Assembly (NCBI GenBank): GCA_018881555.1
Contig: JACAXG010000018.1
Span: 5,021,634-5,085,633, forward strand
Origin: Amblyornis subalaris
Lineage: Eukaryota > Chordata > Aves > Passeriformes > Ptilonorhynchidae
DNA length: 64,000 nucleotides
Direction: 5' to 3'
The notes below the pieces were generated by a model that was not told the origin of the DNA, searched no databases, and saw only the letters and a program-made list of their open reading frames with translations. A program made the translations under genes and the position numbers. This document shows positions 25,301-39,000 of this stretch, piece by piece. Position 1 is the first letter of the stretch, and every line of letters starts with the position of its first letter.

Positions 25301-28300
25301 TCTGGATTATGCCAACAAAGCATGCTGCACACAACTTGAAAACATGGGTTCTACTCTGCAACTGCTTGCTAATACAAAGAGAAGCCTATGTATTTTTTTT
25401 CAGCAAAATTGTGGATTAATTCAAAACTAAAATGTCATTTTGCTACAAAAAATAGAAATGGAGGAAAAGCTTGCTCAGAGTGAAGCATAAAGCAATTTAG
25501 ATAAATAGCAGTTGTTCCCAGACCTCTGCACAAGCCTTGGACTGAATATGACATTTAAATTTTTTTTGGATCAGCACTCTTGTATTTCATACAGTACTTT
25601 ACCCACATCCCTCCTATCCTCCTGTTCCTAGAATCAGCACAACTAGAAATAGAAATTAAAAGGTTGTTCTTGCATACCTCACATCTGGTTAGAGTTAGGA
25701 AGTGCTAAAAATCATACAGGGGAGTTTATTCTCGCAGGCTGTTTGAGATTGAAATTTTTGTTGTTTCCTGCTTTTGCAAGAACCTCAGAGGCAAGCGATC
25801 CTTAAAAAGGGCTGGCTGTTTTGCTTGCCATTGCAAAAGAACAAAATTACTTTGATGGTCTGAGCTATGGCTTTGAACTTAGAAATAACTCATTAAATAT
25901 TTGAATGTATGCAAGATAACAGAGAAAACAATTCTTAGCAACCAACATGATACTAAGACCTCTCCTCTCCAGACTTTGTACCCCGTAGGTGCCTACACTG
26001 ACTGCACAATGTACCACAGTGCGTGTCACATAGCTGCAGACAAGATTTGGTTGTGCCACACCATCCAGCCGAGTCTCACCTCTCACTGCCTGTCACCCTG
26101 CTCGTACAGGGTACAGGGCCCCATACTTCCGAAAGAAGAAAATACCGACCCTATCTTACAGCATGTGCTTTGTCTCTACACAATATGCCCGGTTCAGGAG
26201 CAAGACACATTTAGCAAAGTGATTCTGAATTTCTCCAGGATAATCGTCTATGCCCACACACTCACGCAGTATCCTTCTGGGGTGGAACAGGAGCTTCTAA
26301 CCACGCACACATTTTGTCGGCAAAGCAGCATGAGTCTGATTTCCCAGAGCTATTCCCATGAGGTGGTGTGCAGCATAGTCACAAGCAGTGGCTCTGAATG
26401 ACTTTTCTCACCTTTAATGTCTCCTAAAATCCACCACTTCCAAGGCAGATGGCAGGCTACACCCCCAAAGAGGCAACTTCACAGGAAGCCTTTGCTCTGC
26501 GTGGGGATGCTGTGTAGGGAAGCTGAACTTTTGTTCCTCCTCTTCTATTTCCACCTGCTTTTTTTCCCCCTGAGTTTCATCACTTGTATGTCATCCCATT
26601 CACATTTTACTCTCCCATGTTGTAAGCTGTCTGCTCCATTCTATGTCCTTCAAAGCAGTACTCACATGGAAGTCACTCACGAGGTCACCCAAAGCATTTC
26701 CATTGAAGAATTTGTGTTTGCTGCTTGTTTCTAAGTTATTGGTGCTCTGTATGTTCTGAGTAGTGATAAATGCACCCAAACCTTCAGAATCATAAGAAAG
26801 GTGATGGGAATGGTTGAATTTCAAAACACAGGTTTTCATGCAACTGTGAGAATATTTAAGAGCAAATGGTAGTACTAACAAAACAGCATTTTTGTTTACT
26901 GCATCAGTTACAAGTTACACTTGAGGAATGACATCCTTAACAGTGTCAAGAAGACGTGGTGTTTACTTTATAAGGAGTAAATTTTAACCCAAATGTGATC
27001 AGAAACCAAGAAAAATTCTTACTTCTTTTTTTTTTTCAGAGAAATGTCTATGTTTACACTCCAGTATCATAGAAAAAATTGACAATATCTATGTTGTGGG
27101 TGTCTTTTTTGTCTCCCCAGTGATTCCACAAATTATGAATATTTTTGTATATTCTATTGTCATGTATTTGAAATTAAGCCCCTTTATATAACTAGCCAAT
27201 TGATGTGGAATAATCAACTCCTTTCCATATGCCATACTGACTGTACTGACTGTGGTACATTGGGTGACATGTCCTAGTCAAATGGAGCACATTTGCAGAC
27301 TAGTCCCAAGAGAGTGACTGCCAATGGATGTTTCTTAAAGGGCACAGTGAGATGACAATTACGGGGGATTCTCCCAATTACCTGCCCATCTATGAATCAT
27401 TCTCCTAGATTTACCAGGAATTACTATGTTGTCTTTATTAAATATGATTCTAAGCAGAAGTCTTGCTGAAACATTGAATAAAAACTGTACTGCTGGTCAC
27501 ATTAGATACAGTGAAGGGAAGAGTCATTGGCCACTTGTCTGCTAACCACAGGAAAACACTATTCCAAGATGGATGATCCAAATTATTGATACCACAATGG
27601 TNTCACTGTGATGGAAAATTGTACAGGTTTTCTCTTTGTCTTTTTCACTATTTTTTCAGAATGCATCACTGACAGGAGTAATATGAAATTGCTCCTTTTT
27701 GAAATGTAGTGGCCTAGAAAATACATAAACTGATGCCAGTGTGTCTGCTACAGAGCAGAAGAATCTCAGGGGGCTCCTGTTCTAAGATTATTCCAGTATG
27801 GGTCAACTGTTGCAATATCCAGCAACCTAAATATCATTAAAGTAGTTATTCCCTACTATGTCCTTTCTTATCTAACACCTTTTTGAGCAAAAACTTTGAT
27901 GTTTCCTCCAATACATATTTTTGAATATGCTGATCTCACCTGTTCTTGCAAAACACACAGGTGATCTGCAGAAATGAATCTCATGTTTTCAGTGCTACAA
28001 AGTGGTGTGTTCATGTGGTTCACTCTACACCACAGTTTTGCTTCCTGACTCCTCTGCATGGATACAACACACATTTACTTCATATATTATTTAACTGGTA
28101 AAATTAAGATCCTCATTCCTCAAACAAGTTCTAGAAATGTAGGCTCACTTTAAGAGCAATTCTCTATATGATCTGGCATAAAATTATTGCCATGGAAGGC
28201 ACCGATGGCAGGGAATGATTCCCTTCCAAAGTTGCAAGATTTATTTTAAAACCAGGAAACCAACTGCTGTGTTTATTAACTTGGGCTTTTGAAGTGTGCA

Positions 28301-31300
28301 ATACAGAGCTCCTCCAATCCCAGCATCATCGGGGAGAATCAATGGCAGTTCAGTCTTTGCTGAGCTTTTGAGCACACAAACTTTCCTGTAACTCTTACAA
28401 TTTAGGCTGACTACATGCAATACCATTTGTCGCGGCAATGACTGTCAATTAACATATGCAAATTACAAATTAAAATATGCAAACCATATGTAGATTACAC
28501 TTATTTTTAAAAGGCTTACCTAAAGAGGGGGATGTAACTGTCACTTTTAACAATAGCAAACACCTAATAGCAAACGCCTACATGTAAAACTGCTAAAAAG
28601 ACACATCCGTGGTGCAGCATTGAAGCACATCTGAACCTACATCCCCTTTCAAAACTCAAAGTAAGACTTTATAGGATTTTTTTTGGCATTTGTTCATGAT
28701 GTATTGCATTCATATGCCTACTGGCAAATGCTTTAAAACAGGATAGCTGGAAATATTGCAACAGATAAGCTTGCAGAGAACAACCTTTTCCCCAAAAATG
28801 TAAGCGAGCACATAATGCTCTATGAGACAGACGGCAAGTACTAAACCCCCTTGTACCATGAATAAAAAGGAATGACTTGGCTTGCATTATTAAGTCACTG
28901 CTTTTCTCTGAAAAATTGAGTCCTAAAATGGAATCACAAACTCATGAAGAACCCCAAAGTCTTCCTTAATTTATCGTCTTTTTGCCTTGAAAATCTTGAG
29001 AGCAAATTTCAAAGCCTCTCACATGTCCTCTATAATGTCCTATGGCACATAGTAAACCGGGGGCAATTACTTCATCAAGAAGCAATTCATTATTTTCATT
29101 CATGTCATAAAGATGGGTACTGAACATGTGGGAAATTGAAACAGAAAGCCTAAAATACCTTCACTGAAAATACTGCTCTTACAGCCAAGTTCCTAATCTA
29201 CATACAGTTTGATAGAAGTGCAATTGTAGGACAGCAAATATTATTGAAGTACTTATAGCGGCAACATTCCAGAAGCAGTCACAGTAGTATTGGGCAACCA
29301 CATATTATTCAGGTAAGGCTTATCCCTCTTTGCATCCAGGCATGAAACACGCCATTATAAATGTATCATCCTGGAAGGGGTTTAGGACAACTTCTTCACG
29401 TGAGCAAAGCCCCGTGCTCACAGGCAAACCCCACGGGAGGCAGAGCAGGAGCAACACAGGACATGACCAGCCTTGGCTGCTTGCTGTCACCCTGCTGGGA
29501 GCTACAAGCCTGGGAGGAGACACCACAATGTCCCTTGCAAAGGCTCCTGCTCCAAACGAGGGCTTGGTGGTGGCTGACGCTGACTGGGCAAGGCAGTGCG
29601 TGACAGAAGCCCCTCTCTGAGGTCTGTCACCTCCAGAGGAAGAGCAGCAGCAAACAGCAGGGATGGTAACTTTTAAAATAGCTACAGCTGTTTCCACATG
29701 CTCCAACAGTATGGTTTGCAACCATTATTTAATTGTAATTTCGGCTAACCATTTTGTAGTAATTGATGGCTGAATAAGAAATCCAACAACTGCCTATATG
29801 GCTGAACAAATTATACTCTGCTTGTAATACCTTCTTAACTCAGCCACCCACTATGGCTGAAATATTTGATTGCTAAATTGATTTTTCATTAATTTAATCT
29901 TCAAGGATGATTATTATTCTGAAGCTGGACCACACACAATAAAAATAGGCATTTTATTAGTCATATAGTCACAGGGCACACAAGGAAAAATGCATGAGCC
30001 CTGGCTGATGTATAATTTGTTGTTCCAATGCCAGCTTGCAGAACACCATTACCTCATCACAGTTGGTCTGATAGAAGCAAAAAGAAATTTGGGTCCCATT
30101 AGTCCTTTTAAAAATTCTTGACCTTGAAAATATGCAAGTACTGGAAAGAGATTATTAAATAGCTGTAATAATAAAAAAAATCTCAACACTGAAATTTTAA
30201 ATTAAGGAAAGCTCTTTCTCATTTCAGAAGGTATTTGTTATCAGGAAGACAGTGTGTCCTGAAAGTGCTCTGTAATAGTTTCACGGTAAATAAATGTTTT
30301 TAAGATCATGGAATATCACTACCATAAAATACATCCTTGCAAAAATTATAATCAATTATCAAAAGGTCTTTAATACACTTTAGAAATACATGTCACTGAA
30401 ACTACTCACACAAATAAATTTTTGTGGGAGAGCAAGAGGGAAACCTTAACACTTTATCCATGAAAACCTGCTAGGAAGAAACTAGACCTATTCCAGTGAA
30501 TAAAAGATATGGCCAGCAACATAAATCAGGGGTCAGTGCAAACCATCTCAAAACTCCTACTTGGTAATGTTTTCAAATTACCTCCTTTTTTCTGGCAGTC
30601 ACCATTTTGTAGGTCTTAACTATCCCAGCAGAATACCACTGACCTCCTCATGATCTAGAAAGGCCAGTTTTATTTCTAAGGTTAATATTCTCCCTTTTGG
30701 CAAGATTTTCATTTTATTTCTGGAAGCAACCCAGGCCCCAAAGAATTCAACAGGATGCCCATCAACTAATGAATTAATCATCTACACCAAAAATGCCTAA
30801 AGCCCTGGACTGACCTGAAACTAGTAATGTCTCAACCAGATTGGACCCACCAAGGACCTCTCTTTAACAATGAATCATTGAAAAATGGAAATAGAGAAGA
30901 AATGAGGGAAAACTAGCTTCTATATAATTTCTCTCCATATTATGGGTACATGAGAATCATAACAGCTTGTGCAATGAAGGTGTGAGGAAAGGAAGTGTAG
31001 TAATACAAAAGACATAGATGGTTCTTGACATATGTCCTTTTTGCTGCTTAACAACACGTCAGTGTACTGCATTCTTCTTCTGTTTTAACTTTCTGCAAAA
31101 AGGATGTTTATACTGGAAGGATTGATTTTTTGCAGACACTATGCACAACCTTCTGCAGAGCCCGCAATGGAAAAGCAGTGGATTCTGTGCTCTGAATAGA
31201 GCCCAGAGGGTTCTGTAATTGAAATACTAAAATATTTTTCAAAGAAGACAAGTGCTCTCCAGTAGGATGAGCCAGGCAAACCCAAGATGCTCACCCCCCT

Positions 31301-32084
31301 AAGAATTTTCCTTTCCTTTCTTTTAATAGCAACTCTTGTCATTTAAAGTGCTCTATTAAGACATACTGCTCCCTCTCCCCCCAACCTCAATCCATTACTG
31401 TAAAGGAGTAAAGGGAAGAACCACTTCACGGTTGAAATTAGGTAACCTGGACTTGCTTTGTTCGCCAGAGCCCCTTTCTTTTCCTGCATATATTTTAAAT
31501 TTTTTTTTTTATTTCCTAGGGTTGGAATAGCCCATTACAAATATTTTTGATAGGAAAACCTTCCTGTACAGTTAACTGTTATGGACAGCATCTGAGAATC
31601 AATATTTTTAGCTATCCAGAACCTTTACATTTATTATTCTGATAGAAATGATGTGCATTTGAATTTCTACTGGTGGAATTCACATTGCAAGGATCTTAAC
31701 TTCCAAGAGATTCCTTTAATATTCTGTGCCAAATTCAATCTCTTACTCCAATAAAACTTACTACCATACTCTTCCAGTGAAGTAGTTGTGGAAGTTAGCA
31801 CACAATAGAGAGAACAGACACTATGATTTTTTTATTTTTTAAGGTTTGCACTTGTGTCAGAAAAGAAGTAAATACTATCAGTAAATNTGACTGGTATTAA
31901 AAGTGTTTTGTGTCCTCTTAGAGGCCCAGAAGTTTTGTTTACACCCATTTTCTGTTTCCTTTGCCAAAATTATGAAATGTACGTTTCACATAAATGAGAA
32001 TAATTCCATACTTTCTTTCTAGAATGTAATGCAGCTTTTGTACAGTCTACAGTACGTCTAATAAATACAAAAATCTTCTGAGTT

Positions 32085-32161
32085 TGAGTACTTTTGAGCA
32101 CTGCTGCAGGTATGAATGAGAACATCTGAGTACTTTTGAGCAATGTAGGTGTGAATAAGGA
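32085..32161. repeat. 42-bp tandem duplication (two copies)
   Basis: 'tgagtacttttgagca' at 32085 and again at 32127 is followed in each copy by a similar 'aggtatgaatgag' or 'aggtgtgaataag' segment, giving a period of about 42 bp. Confidence 0.7.
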
Positions 32162-32359
32162 TACCTCTCAAGGAAAGTTTGTGTCTTGCTGTTCAATATC
32201 AATTTGAGGGTAAATAAGCTAGCACAGTCTAAGCAAGCTGTATGCATCATATATGATGCATACACAGGTGATTAAGCAACGAAGAATATAAGACTTCATA
32301 AATCTGCAGATTTAGTTCCCGACTGACTCAGCAAATCACATCATATGAAAATTACACTA

Positions 32360-33430
32360 TATAATCTTTTCCATGAGCTCACTGAGCTCTCTCTTAAAAC
32401 GGATCTATTTCTCTCCTCACTGCTATTACTGATTCAGATCTCATTGATCTGGTCACTAGAAATGTTCTTTTAATTTCCAGCCTATATTCACTCATATCCA
32501 TTTGTTTTTAGTGTCAAGTGTCACTTTTCTTCCACCCTGCTCTTCCCTCTCTCCTGAAAAGCATGTGGACAGCAATCTAGTCTTATATTACTGGACTAAA
32601 CAAGCCACAACCTTTTATTTCATTTGCAGTACATAAGCTTCTGTATCATTCTAATCGTTCCTATAACCCTTCCTAACACTTGCTTCACTTGGATTTAATC
32701 TTCCTTAAAAATGAGTGTACAGTTTTTCAAAAGCGAGCTCTCCAGTGCTGCTGCAACATTAACATTTCCCCATCTCCACAGGAAATATCTCATTTGATAC
32801 TTTCTAGGATCACATCACTTTCTTCACAGCTCTATCACACTGGTGACTCATAGTTATTCTATGACTGATTGTTACACACAGGTCTTTTGCCTCCTCTGTC
32901 GTTTTCAACTGCTAAGTCTCCAGCAGAAATTCTTTTCAGCAGCCCTTAAGTGCCATCAGTACTCTTAAATTTCATCTCATTTCTATTACTTTAGTCCTCA
33001 AGGTCAGAACATTTTTCCTGCATAATATTCTGATCATCCTTTATATTAATGATGCCTCACAATATTTTGCCACCACCAAATTCCATTCCTCCAGTTGTAC
33101 ATTTTGTGCCAAAACCATTAATTAAAATGTTAAGTAAGTCAAGTACTGTAGATTGATCCTTGAAAAATTCTGCTGATATGTTCCTTCTAGTGTGACAGTT
33201 CTCCATTTCACATAACCTGTTGTCATGGCTTTTTTATTCAGTTCTATTCCATTCTGCAGTGCCACTACTAACATCCACCTTGTTCAGCTGGACTAATAAT
33301 TTCCCACGTGTGATCCTATCTCAAGTGCTGAACTTTGACTAATACCAGGCCTACCACATTTTCTGAATGTGTAGTTCCTCAGTGTAGTCTAGGGTAATAA
33401 CTTTGATAAATCTATGTTGCATTTGTTTGA
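32360..33430 (-). repeat. ancient CR1-type LINE
   Basis: The plus strand resembles the reverse complement of older CR1 lineages abundant in turtles and crocodilians. Landmarks in order are 'taatttccagcctatattca', 'ggactaaacaagcc', 'atcattctaatcgttcctat', 'aggtcttttgcctcctctgt', 'aaatttcatctcatttctat', 'gttctccatttcacataacc' and 'aataatttcccacgtgtgat'. About 1.1 kb is recognisable, with heavy divergence, no usable frame and approximate limits. The element's sense is the minus strand. Confidence 0.75.
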
Positions 33431-35139
33431 ATGTTCTAATACTGTGGTTGCATAAAACTAATTTAAAGGTCGGACAAAATGAGACTGTAGTAAATCAGTT
33501 CTTAGGAAAACTGTCATTAAAGAAACTTTAATTCACAGCAACCTATGAAACAAAGATGCAAAAAATTAACTAAAGCACTGCTATTAAGCAGCAGTGATCT
33601 AAAACAGTTGTAAGAAAAAGTATAATTTGTCATGTAGATTTGTTATAGAGGCTTAGAATACAATGTGTAGCAAGAAATAAACATTCTTATACGAATTTTT
33701 GTATAAAATGTAACTATCCTCCTATATCTATTAACAAACTAAGCATTTGGGCACCTTCACAATACAGGAGAAGAATTGAAAAGCACAGATCTGTGAGAAT
33801 CTGCCCAGCTTCTTTCTCATTGACTATGGAGCATTTCAAGAAAACAAGTACTAGACAGAAAAATTAAAAATGACAAATACATGAATTTTTGCTCTTCAAA
33901 CAGATAGCACATTTTCCAGGCTGGTTAGAGACTTGACTAGTGACTGATTGGCATTGTGGTCTAGCAGGGTTTTTCAGTTGGCTATTGCTAGAAAGTAAGT
34001 GAACATTGCAAGAAGATCCATAGCTGTTAGCCTAAATTCAGTAGTTATTATGTGGCTGTGGAAAGAGTTTTGGAAAATGTTGTGTATCACCGGACCCATT
34101 TTTTCCTGCAGCTTTTTAGATCTTTGCTGGGGAACTGTACTTACCCAGAAGGCAACCACTAAGCACTGATAACAAGGATGTTTCTGAGAGCATGTAACTA
34201 AATTAACACGCCTATCCACAGCTGAAAAGAAGGTTTGACCAGGCTGCAAAGCTGAAGTTGCCTGAGCTTTAAACATCACACTGAAAGGAACCACAAATAG
34301 TGGCATACGGCAGTATGCTATCTAATTTGAAAGGATGCTCCAAATGAAAGATGGCCCAGGCCCACACCAGAGGCCAGCTGTGCCTCCTGGGATTGCCTCA
34401 CCCTTCTCCTGCTTTCTGGAACTCCACAGCATCCCATCTGGGATGTGCTGGGGGTGCTCCTGCCCTTCCTGATATGACGGAGGCTGCTGACATGACCCCC
34501 CATGACTCAGGAGGAATATATGACAGGTGTGTGGCTGTGTATGGCTGACTCCTGATTTACCTGGATCACAGGACAACCACCTCTGTAGTCAGACAACGGG
34601 ACGGGGCCACCAAACACTTCCCAAAGGGTCTCTACAGACTATTTCAGCCAACAGTTTGGATATACTGCCAAAAATATGTCAAATCATCAGTTCCCTCCAG
34701 ACTATTACATGAAGGTCAGTTCTGCAACCTTAACTCCAAGCAACTTAAAGATCTGGGTGCAGGATGTTTAAAAGCCTGTTTAAAGCTCAAGAGTGATGAG
34801 CCTTTTCCTCTGGTGCAGTGTCACTCTCTATCATACGAATAGTTAGTTTCTGCAAGAGCTTCCTTGTCTCTTAAGATAAGACTGAGACACACGTCCATGC
34901 TTGAAGAACAGGTTTTGAATTTATTTTCTTCACCTTGGAATTTATTAATATAAACCTGTAATGTAAAATGTTTCTACAATTTAAATATGATCTATCCATG
35001 ATAGTGAATGGGTTCCTATGTCACCATTGCACTAAATTTAATCCTGTTTCCCAGAATCATTACAGAGCACCAAGAAATACTGCTGCCACCTCAGAGATTA
35101 TTTGGTTATTGAAATTAGTAAGACTTTCTGGTACACACT
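33431..35139. other. intron segment, nothing recognised
   Basis: The sequence is AT-rich, with a somewhat GC-richer part at 34.34-34.6 kb. That part carries overlapping 60-85 codon open frames on both strands, none with a recognisable domain. Confidence 0.5.
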
Positions 35140-35376
35140 TGTTGTTCTCGGGTTCGAATAAGCACACGGAGACAGCTGTCAGGGTTCACCCACAGGCAGA
35201 GGCCAAAAGGAAGGAAAGGAGAGAGAGCCGGCCTCTGCGTTAACTTTATTTATATGTTTTCAGAAACCAACGTGGATTGGAGGATAGGAATGCCACTTCT
35301 TGTTGTCCACTGGTCAATAGAATTGTCTATCATATAGGTTAGGAATTCATAACAATCCTTGCCGGTTAGGTCAACA
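35140..35376 (-). mobile_element. candidate short solo LTR (endogenous retrovirus)
   Basis: A 237-bp segment starts TGTTG and ends CAACA, the short inverted termini expected of a retroviral LTR. On the minus strand it contains ATAAATAAAG (the AATAAA polyadenylation signal is at 35250-35245). A downstream pyrimidine-rich, U5-like stretch follows on that strand. No matching target-site duplication flanks the proposed ends ('acact' versus 'atccg'). The ends may therefore be wrong, or the duplication has decayed. No internal viral genes are present. Confidence 0.45.
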
Positions 35377-35991
35377 ATCCGTGTTTATACAAAAGTGCGT
35401 GAGAAACTATTTCGCCGAACTAAAAACACTGCACATCTGAAGAACTGCAAAATGCAGGGCCACACACACTGTAGCATGCATGAAGGCATGAAAGAAAAAG
35501 TGGTCTGGAGAATGAATCAGATGATGTTAATTAAAAGATTAAAACTATTATTTTCTGAATGAAGTTACCAGCGAGGATTATCAGGCAGAATCCATTTCCC
35601 CCTACACTTCCTGTATCAGAAATGAAAGTTCTAAGGTAGAGTACCAAGTACCTTGGTAAGGAACAGCTGAAAAAATTGAGGAAAATTAGCCATTTCCTAG
35701 ATTACCTCAGTACCTTCTCTTACTTGTTGTTAAAATGGTATATATGTATTCACCACAGATACTGTTGAACATAAGAGTAACTCATGTTTTTCCTATATGA
35801 TGAGCTAGACTATGCATCATTTTCAAAGCAGTAACTTCCATGACTGTGGGACTGAACTTCTCCACAGGCTTTCAAGCAGTGCTTTTGCACAGAACTACAG
35901 TAGCCTGAGCAGGAAAGTCAGTGGGGATGGGCCCCAATGTTTCACATTATGGAAAGTAGCAACAAAAATAGATAAAAATAACAGCGTTCAT

Positions 35992-36069
35992 TACTGCATG
36001 AGCTGCTTCCATTACTACAGGAACTGCTATTACTACAGGAACTGCTTTTATTACTACAGGAACTGCAGG
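35992..36069. repeat. 18-21 bp tandem repeat, about four copies
   Basis: The unit 'attactacaggaactgc' occurs at 36011, 36029 and 36050. A degenerate copy, 'attactgcatgagctgc', is at about 35992. Spacing is 18-21 bp. In one minus-strand frame this reads as a short serine and cysteine-rich repeat, which is taken to be a by-product. Confidence 0.8.
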
Positions 36070-39000
36070 TGCCAGAATAATTCCTCATTTGCTGTACGTA
36101 TACCACTGGAACTTGCACTGTCTCTAATGATAAAGTTGTCCTTGTAACACATCCTGTGGGCACATGCATTTTACTGATCTCTCTCATGGATGATAGTACA
36201 TGTTTGCTCACTCCTATTTAAAATTCCTTTCTGAAGGAAAAACCAAGCAAAGAGGAGGAGCACAACACTGTACTACCATCTTAAGAAAGGCTCCAAACAA
36301 AGAAGGAATCAGTTCTGTAACACGCTGCCTTCATTCCTGTGACTTCATGAAGGAGAGAGGCTTTCCCCTGGCCTTTCCTCAGCGACTGCATGATTTCTGT
36401 TCACGGCACGTACGCACCCCCATGCCAGAGCAAGGCAACGTGGCACAAGGTAGTGCTGACCTGGTTCCTGAAGCACCTCAGCTGGCCTCAACTGGCATGG
36501 CTCACGTCTGCCAGACCAGGCTCTATCTCTACCAGCATGCAAGGAGTCCACTTGGTGGTATCAGGTCTCCTGAGTAGCTTCTAGAGGCTGCCCTGATATG
36601 TCAAGCACACACAGATGCAATATAATNTACGGGACAAAATCCTACTCTTAGATTAGTCGAAAGCCATAAGAACAACTGCTTGCTTGTGGGTATAGTGCAA
36701 GAAAAGGTCTGCATGAAGTTCCTTCACACCTCTGCATAGTGGAGTGGATATGAAGTAAATAGAATTTCACTCATCAAGGTGAGCTTTTGGTTAACTACTA
36801 CTTCTATTTTTAAATTATTTTAACTATTTTAATAATACAGGCTTAGTTTGCTGTGGATGCTTCATGGTTTACTCATACAAATATAATGATGTCAAACAGC
36901 ATAATGAATCTGTAACCAATGTTTAAGCTTAAATAGCTCACTATTGTATAAACTGTTACCTCATTATTTTATACATATGTCTAAGGGTGTATGTCTGTGT
37001 ACACCTACACAAACACATTCCAAAAATAATCACCAACAAATCTTGATTAAAAAATAAAGGGAAAGCTTTAAATATCTAACAAGTATTATCACATAAATTT
37101 TAGAAAAATTACATATAACAGACCAACATGCCAAATAGCTGTCTTAACAGTTTATATTTGGCACTCAGATGATGAGTACCTTGTACTTAATAGTCAAAGA
37201 TGTCACCTAAACAGAATGCTCTTCAGATATTTTAAACTGTGTAAAACTCAACATACCCTTTCTAACTTAGAGCTTTTTTCCAAGCTATGTGACAAATGTG
37301 TATACACTTTAAATAAAATAAATAGCTTGCATCTAACTTGCAGATTCATCTTGCACAAAGCTCTTCTGAAAATTCTTAAACACTGCTTTTACCTTCATAC
37401 ATAATATGTGAACATACATATTGTAACCACCACCAAAAATATTTGATAGGATTTTAATCCCTCCCAGAGGACTTCAAAATCAGAATTCAGGATCTGAGCT
37501 TTACATCCTCACTTCGAAATCTAACGTTCCTTGCCATTTATTAGGTTTTAATTTAAATACTCAAAAAATACATTAATTAAAAATCATAAGTAGAAGAGTA
37601 GCAACATACATCTGGACATGACCTACAGGATGAATTAAAGTAAAAGCTGAAGTATAATCAACACTGCACATTTTGGTAAGTCAGTGTTAGATTTTTCTCT
37701 GAGAGAGAAGCAGTTCCTACTGGGATGTTATTTAATATGGTAAAACAGATTCTAACCAGCTGCTCCTTTTATATCCAGGGAAACAGAAAAAAACAGGCTG
37801 GAGATGTCTTACTATTACTTTTGCAAGCTGCTACTTTGAACAAGCTACTTACAGAAAACAGCTATTGATTCTTTAATGAGTGGAGTACATAGCACAGTAT
37901 TTGATCTTGTATGCAAGGCATTTCTTCTAATGGAAAGTTATTCTACAAGAGGGTACAAAATTAATAAACTATTAACAGGAAAAATCAACAGCACACAGAT
38001 GCAAAGGTAAATACCAAAAAATAAATGGATTATACCGTTCCTGGTATATTTGTGAAAAACCTTACCTGTGTTATTACATTAACTGCATTAGTCATGTAAA
38101 TCATAACTAGGTGAAAAGGTTTATTAGAAAAAGGTTGGGTTTTTTTCATATAGTGATAGTCCCTCTATTAAAACAGCTAAAAGTCAAACTTCTTCAAATG
38201 GAACATGCCGATCCATAGCAGCAAATCTGGATTTCCAAATCCAAAAAAGTTTTAATTGTATATATTCAAAATGTTCTTGGCTATCACAATTTTCCATATA
38301 TTATATATATATAGTGAACTTTATTACTACATTGCATTTTACAGTCTTACACTCTTAATTTTATCAACCCAGTACAGAATTTGACTCTTATGGTTAGAAG
38401 CTGAATATTGTCATAAGTATCCAGTGTTCTTGCGGACCACTCACTTGACAGTTGACCAAAAATTTTCCGAGGAATCCCAAACCCTTCCAGTTTTAATTAA
38501 CAGATTGTATTCAGCATTCTTCCTGACCAAGGGTATAAAGAATCTTGTTAAATAGCTACAGCAATCAGATAAAAATGTGTATATACTTACACTATTTCCT
38601 CTCTTAAATTACCTCTGCTAATAGCAAAACTGTCTCTCTCCTGGTGAAGAGCTAGAAAACCACCTGATAAAGTACTAATTCTCAATACTTTTATGCATTT
38701 ACAAGATATCAAACGGTATTAAAAATGGCCAAGTAGAACACTAATGTACCTCCTCCTGGAAAGACTGAGAGGTTTATTTCTGATTTTCTATCACAGTGCT
38801 ACATGCTTCTGTGCTGGATACACATCAGTCCTGTGGCAATTTTCCTGGAATTGCACGTTAGAGAGGCTCATATAGCCTAGAGATAGATTTGCGATTAACT
38901 GATATTTCTTATTAAAATCCTAGGCTGGACTGGCTGAATGTTGACAGAAAACAGATTTGTACCTAATGCAATGGAGGAGTTACTATTTAAATATTTACAC

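Larger units (their letters stand above)
20516..32359. other. 11.8 kb intron segment without recognised genes
   Basis: The sequence is AT-rich. A 27-bp direct duplication lies at 22341-22387. A 166-codon plus-strand open frame is at 25901-26401. Two octamer-type motifs lie at 28456-28484. A GC-richer patch at 29.38-29.66 kb carries open frames on both strands without known domains. A 42-bp tandem duplication starts at 32085. No transposon family or RNA gene was recognised here. Confidence 0.5.

Noticed and set aside
29320..29721. GC-richer patch with open frames on both strands, possible exon
   Set aside because: No convincing acceptor/donor pair with a recognisable protein, and CpG content is not island-like.
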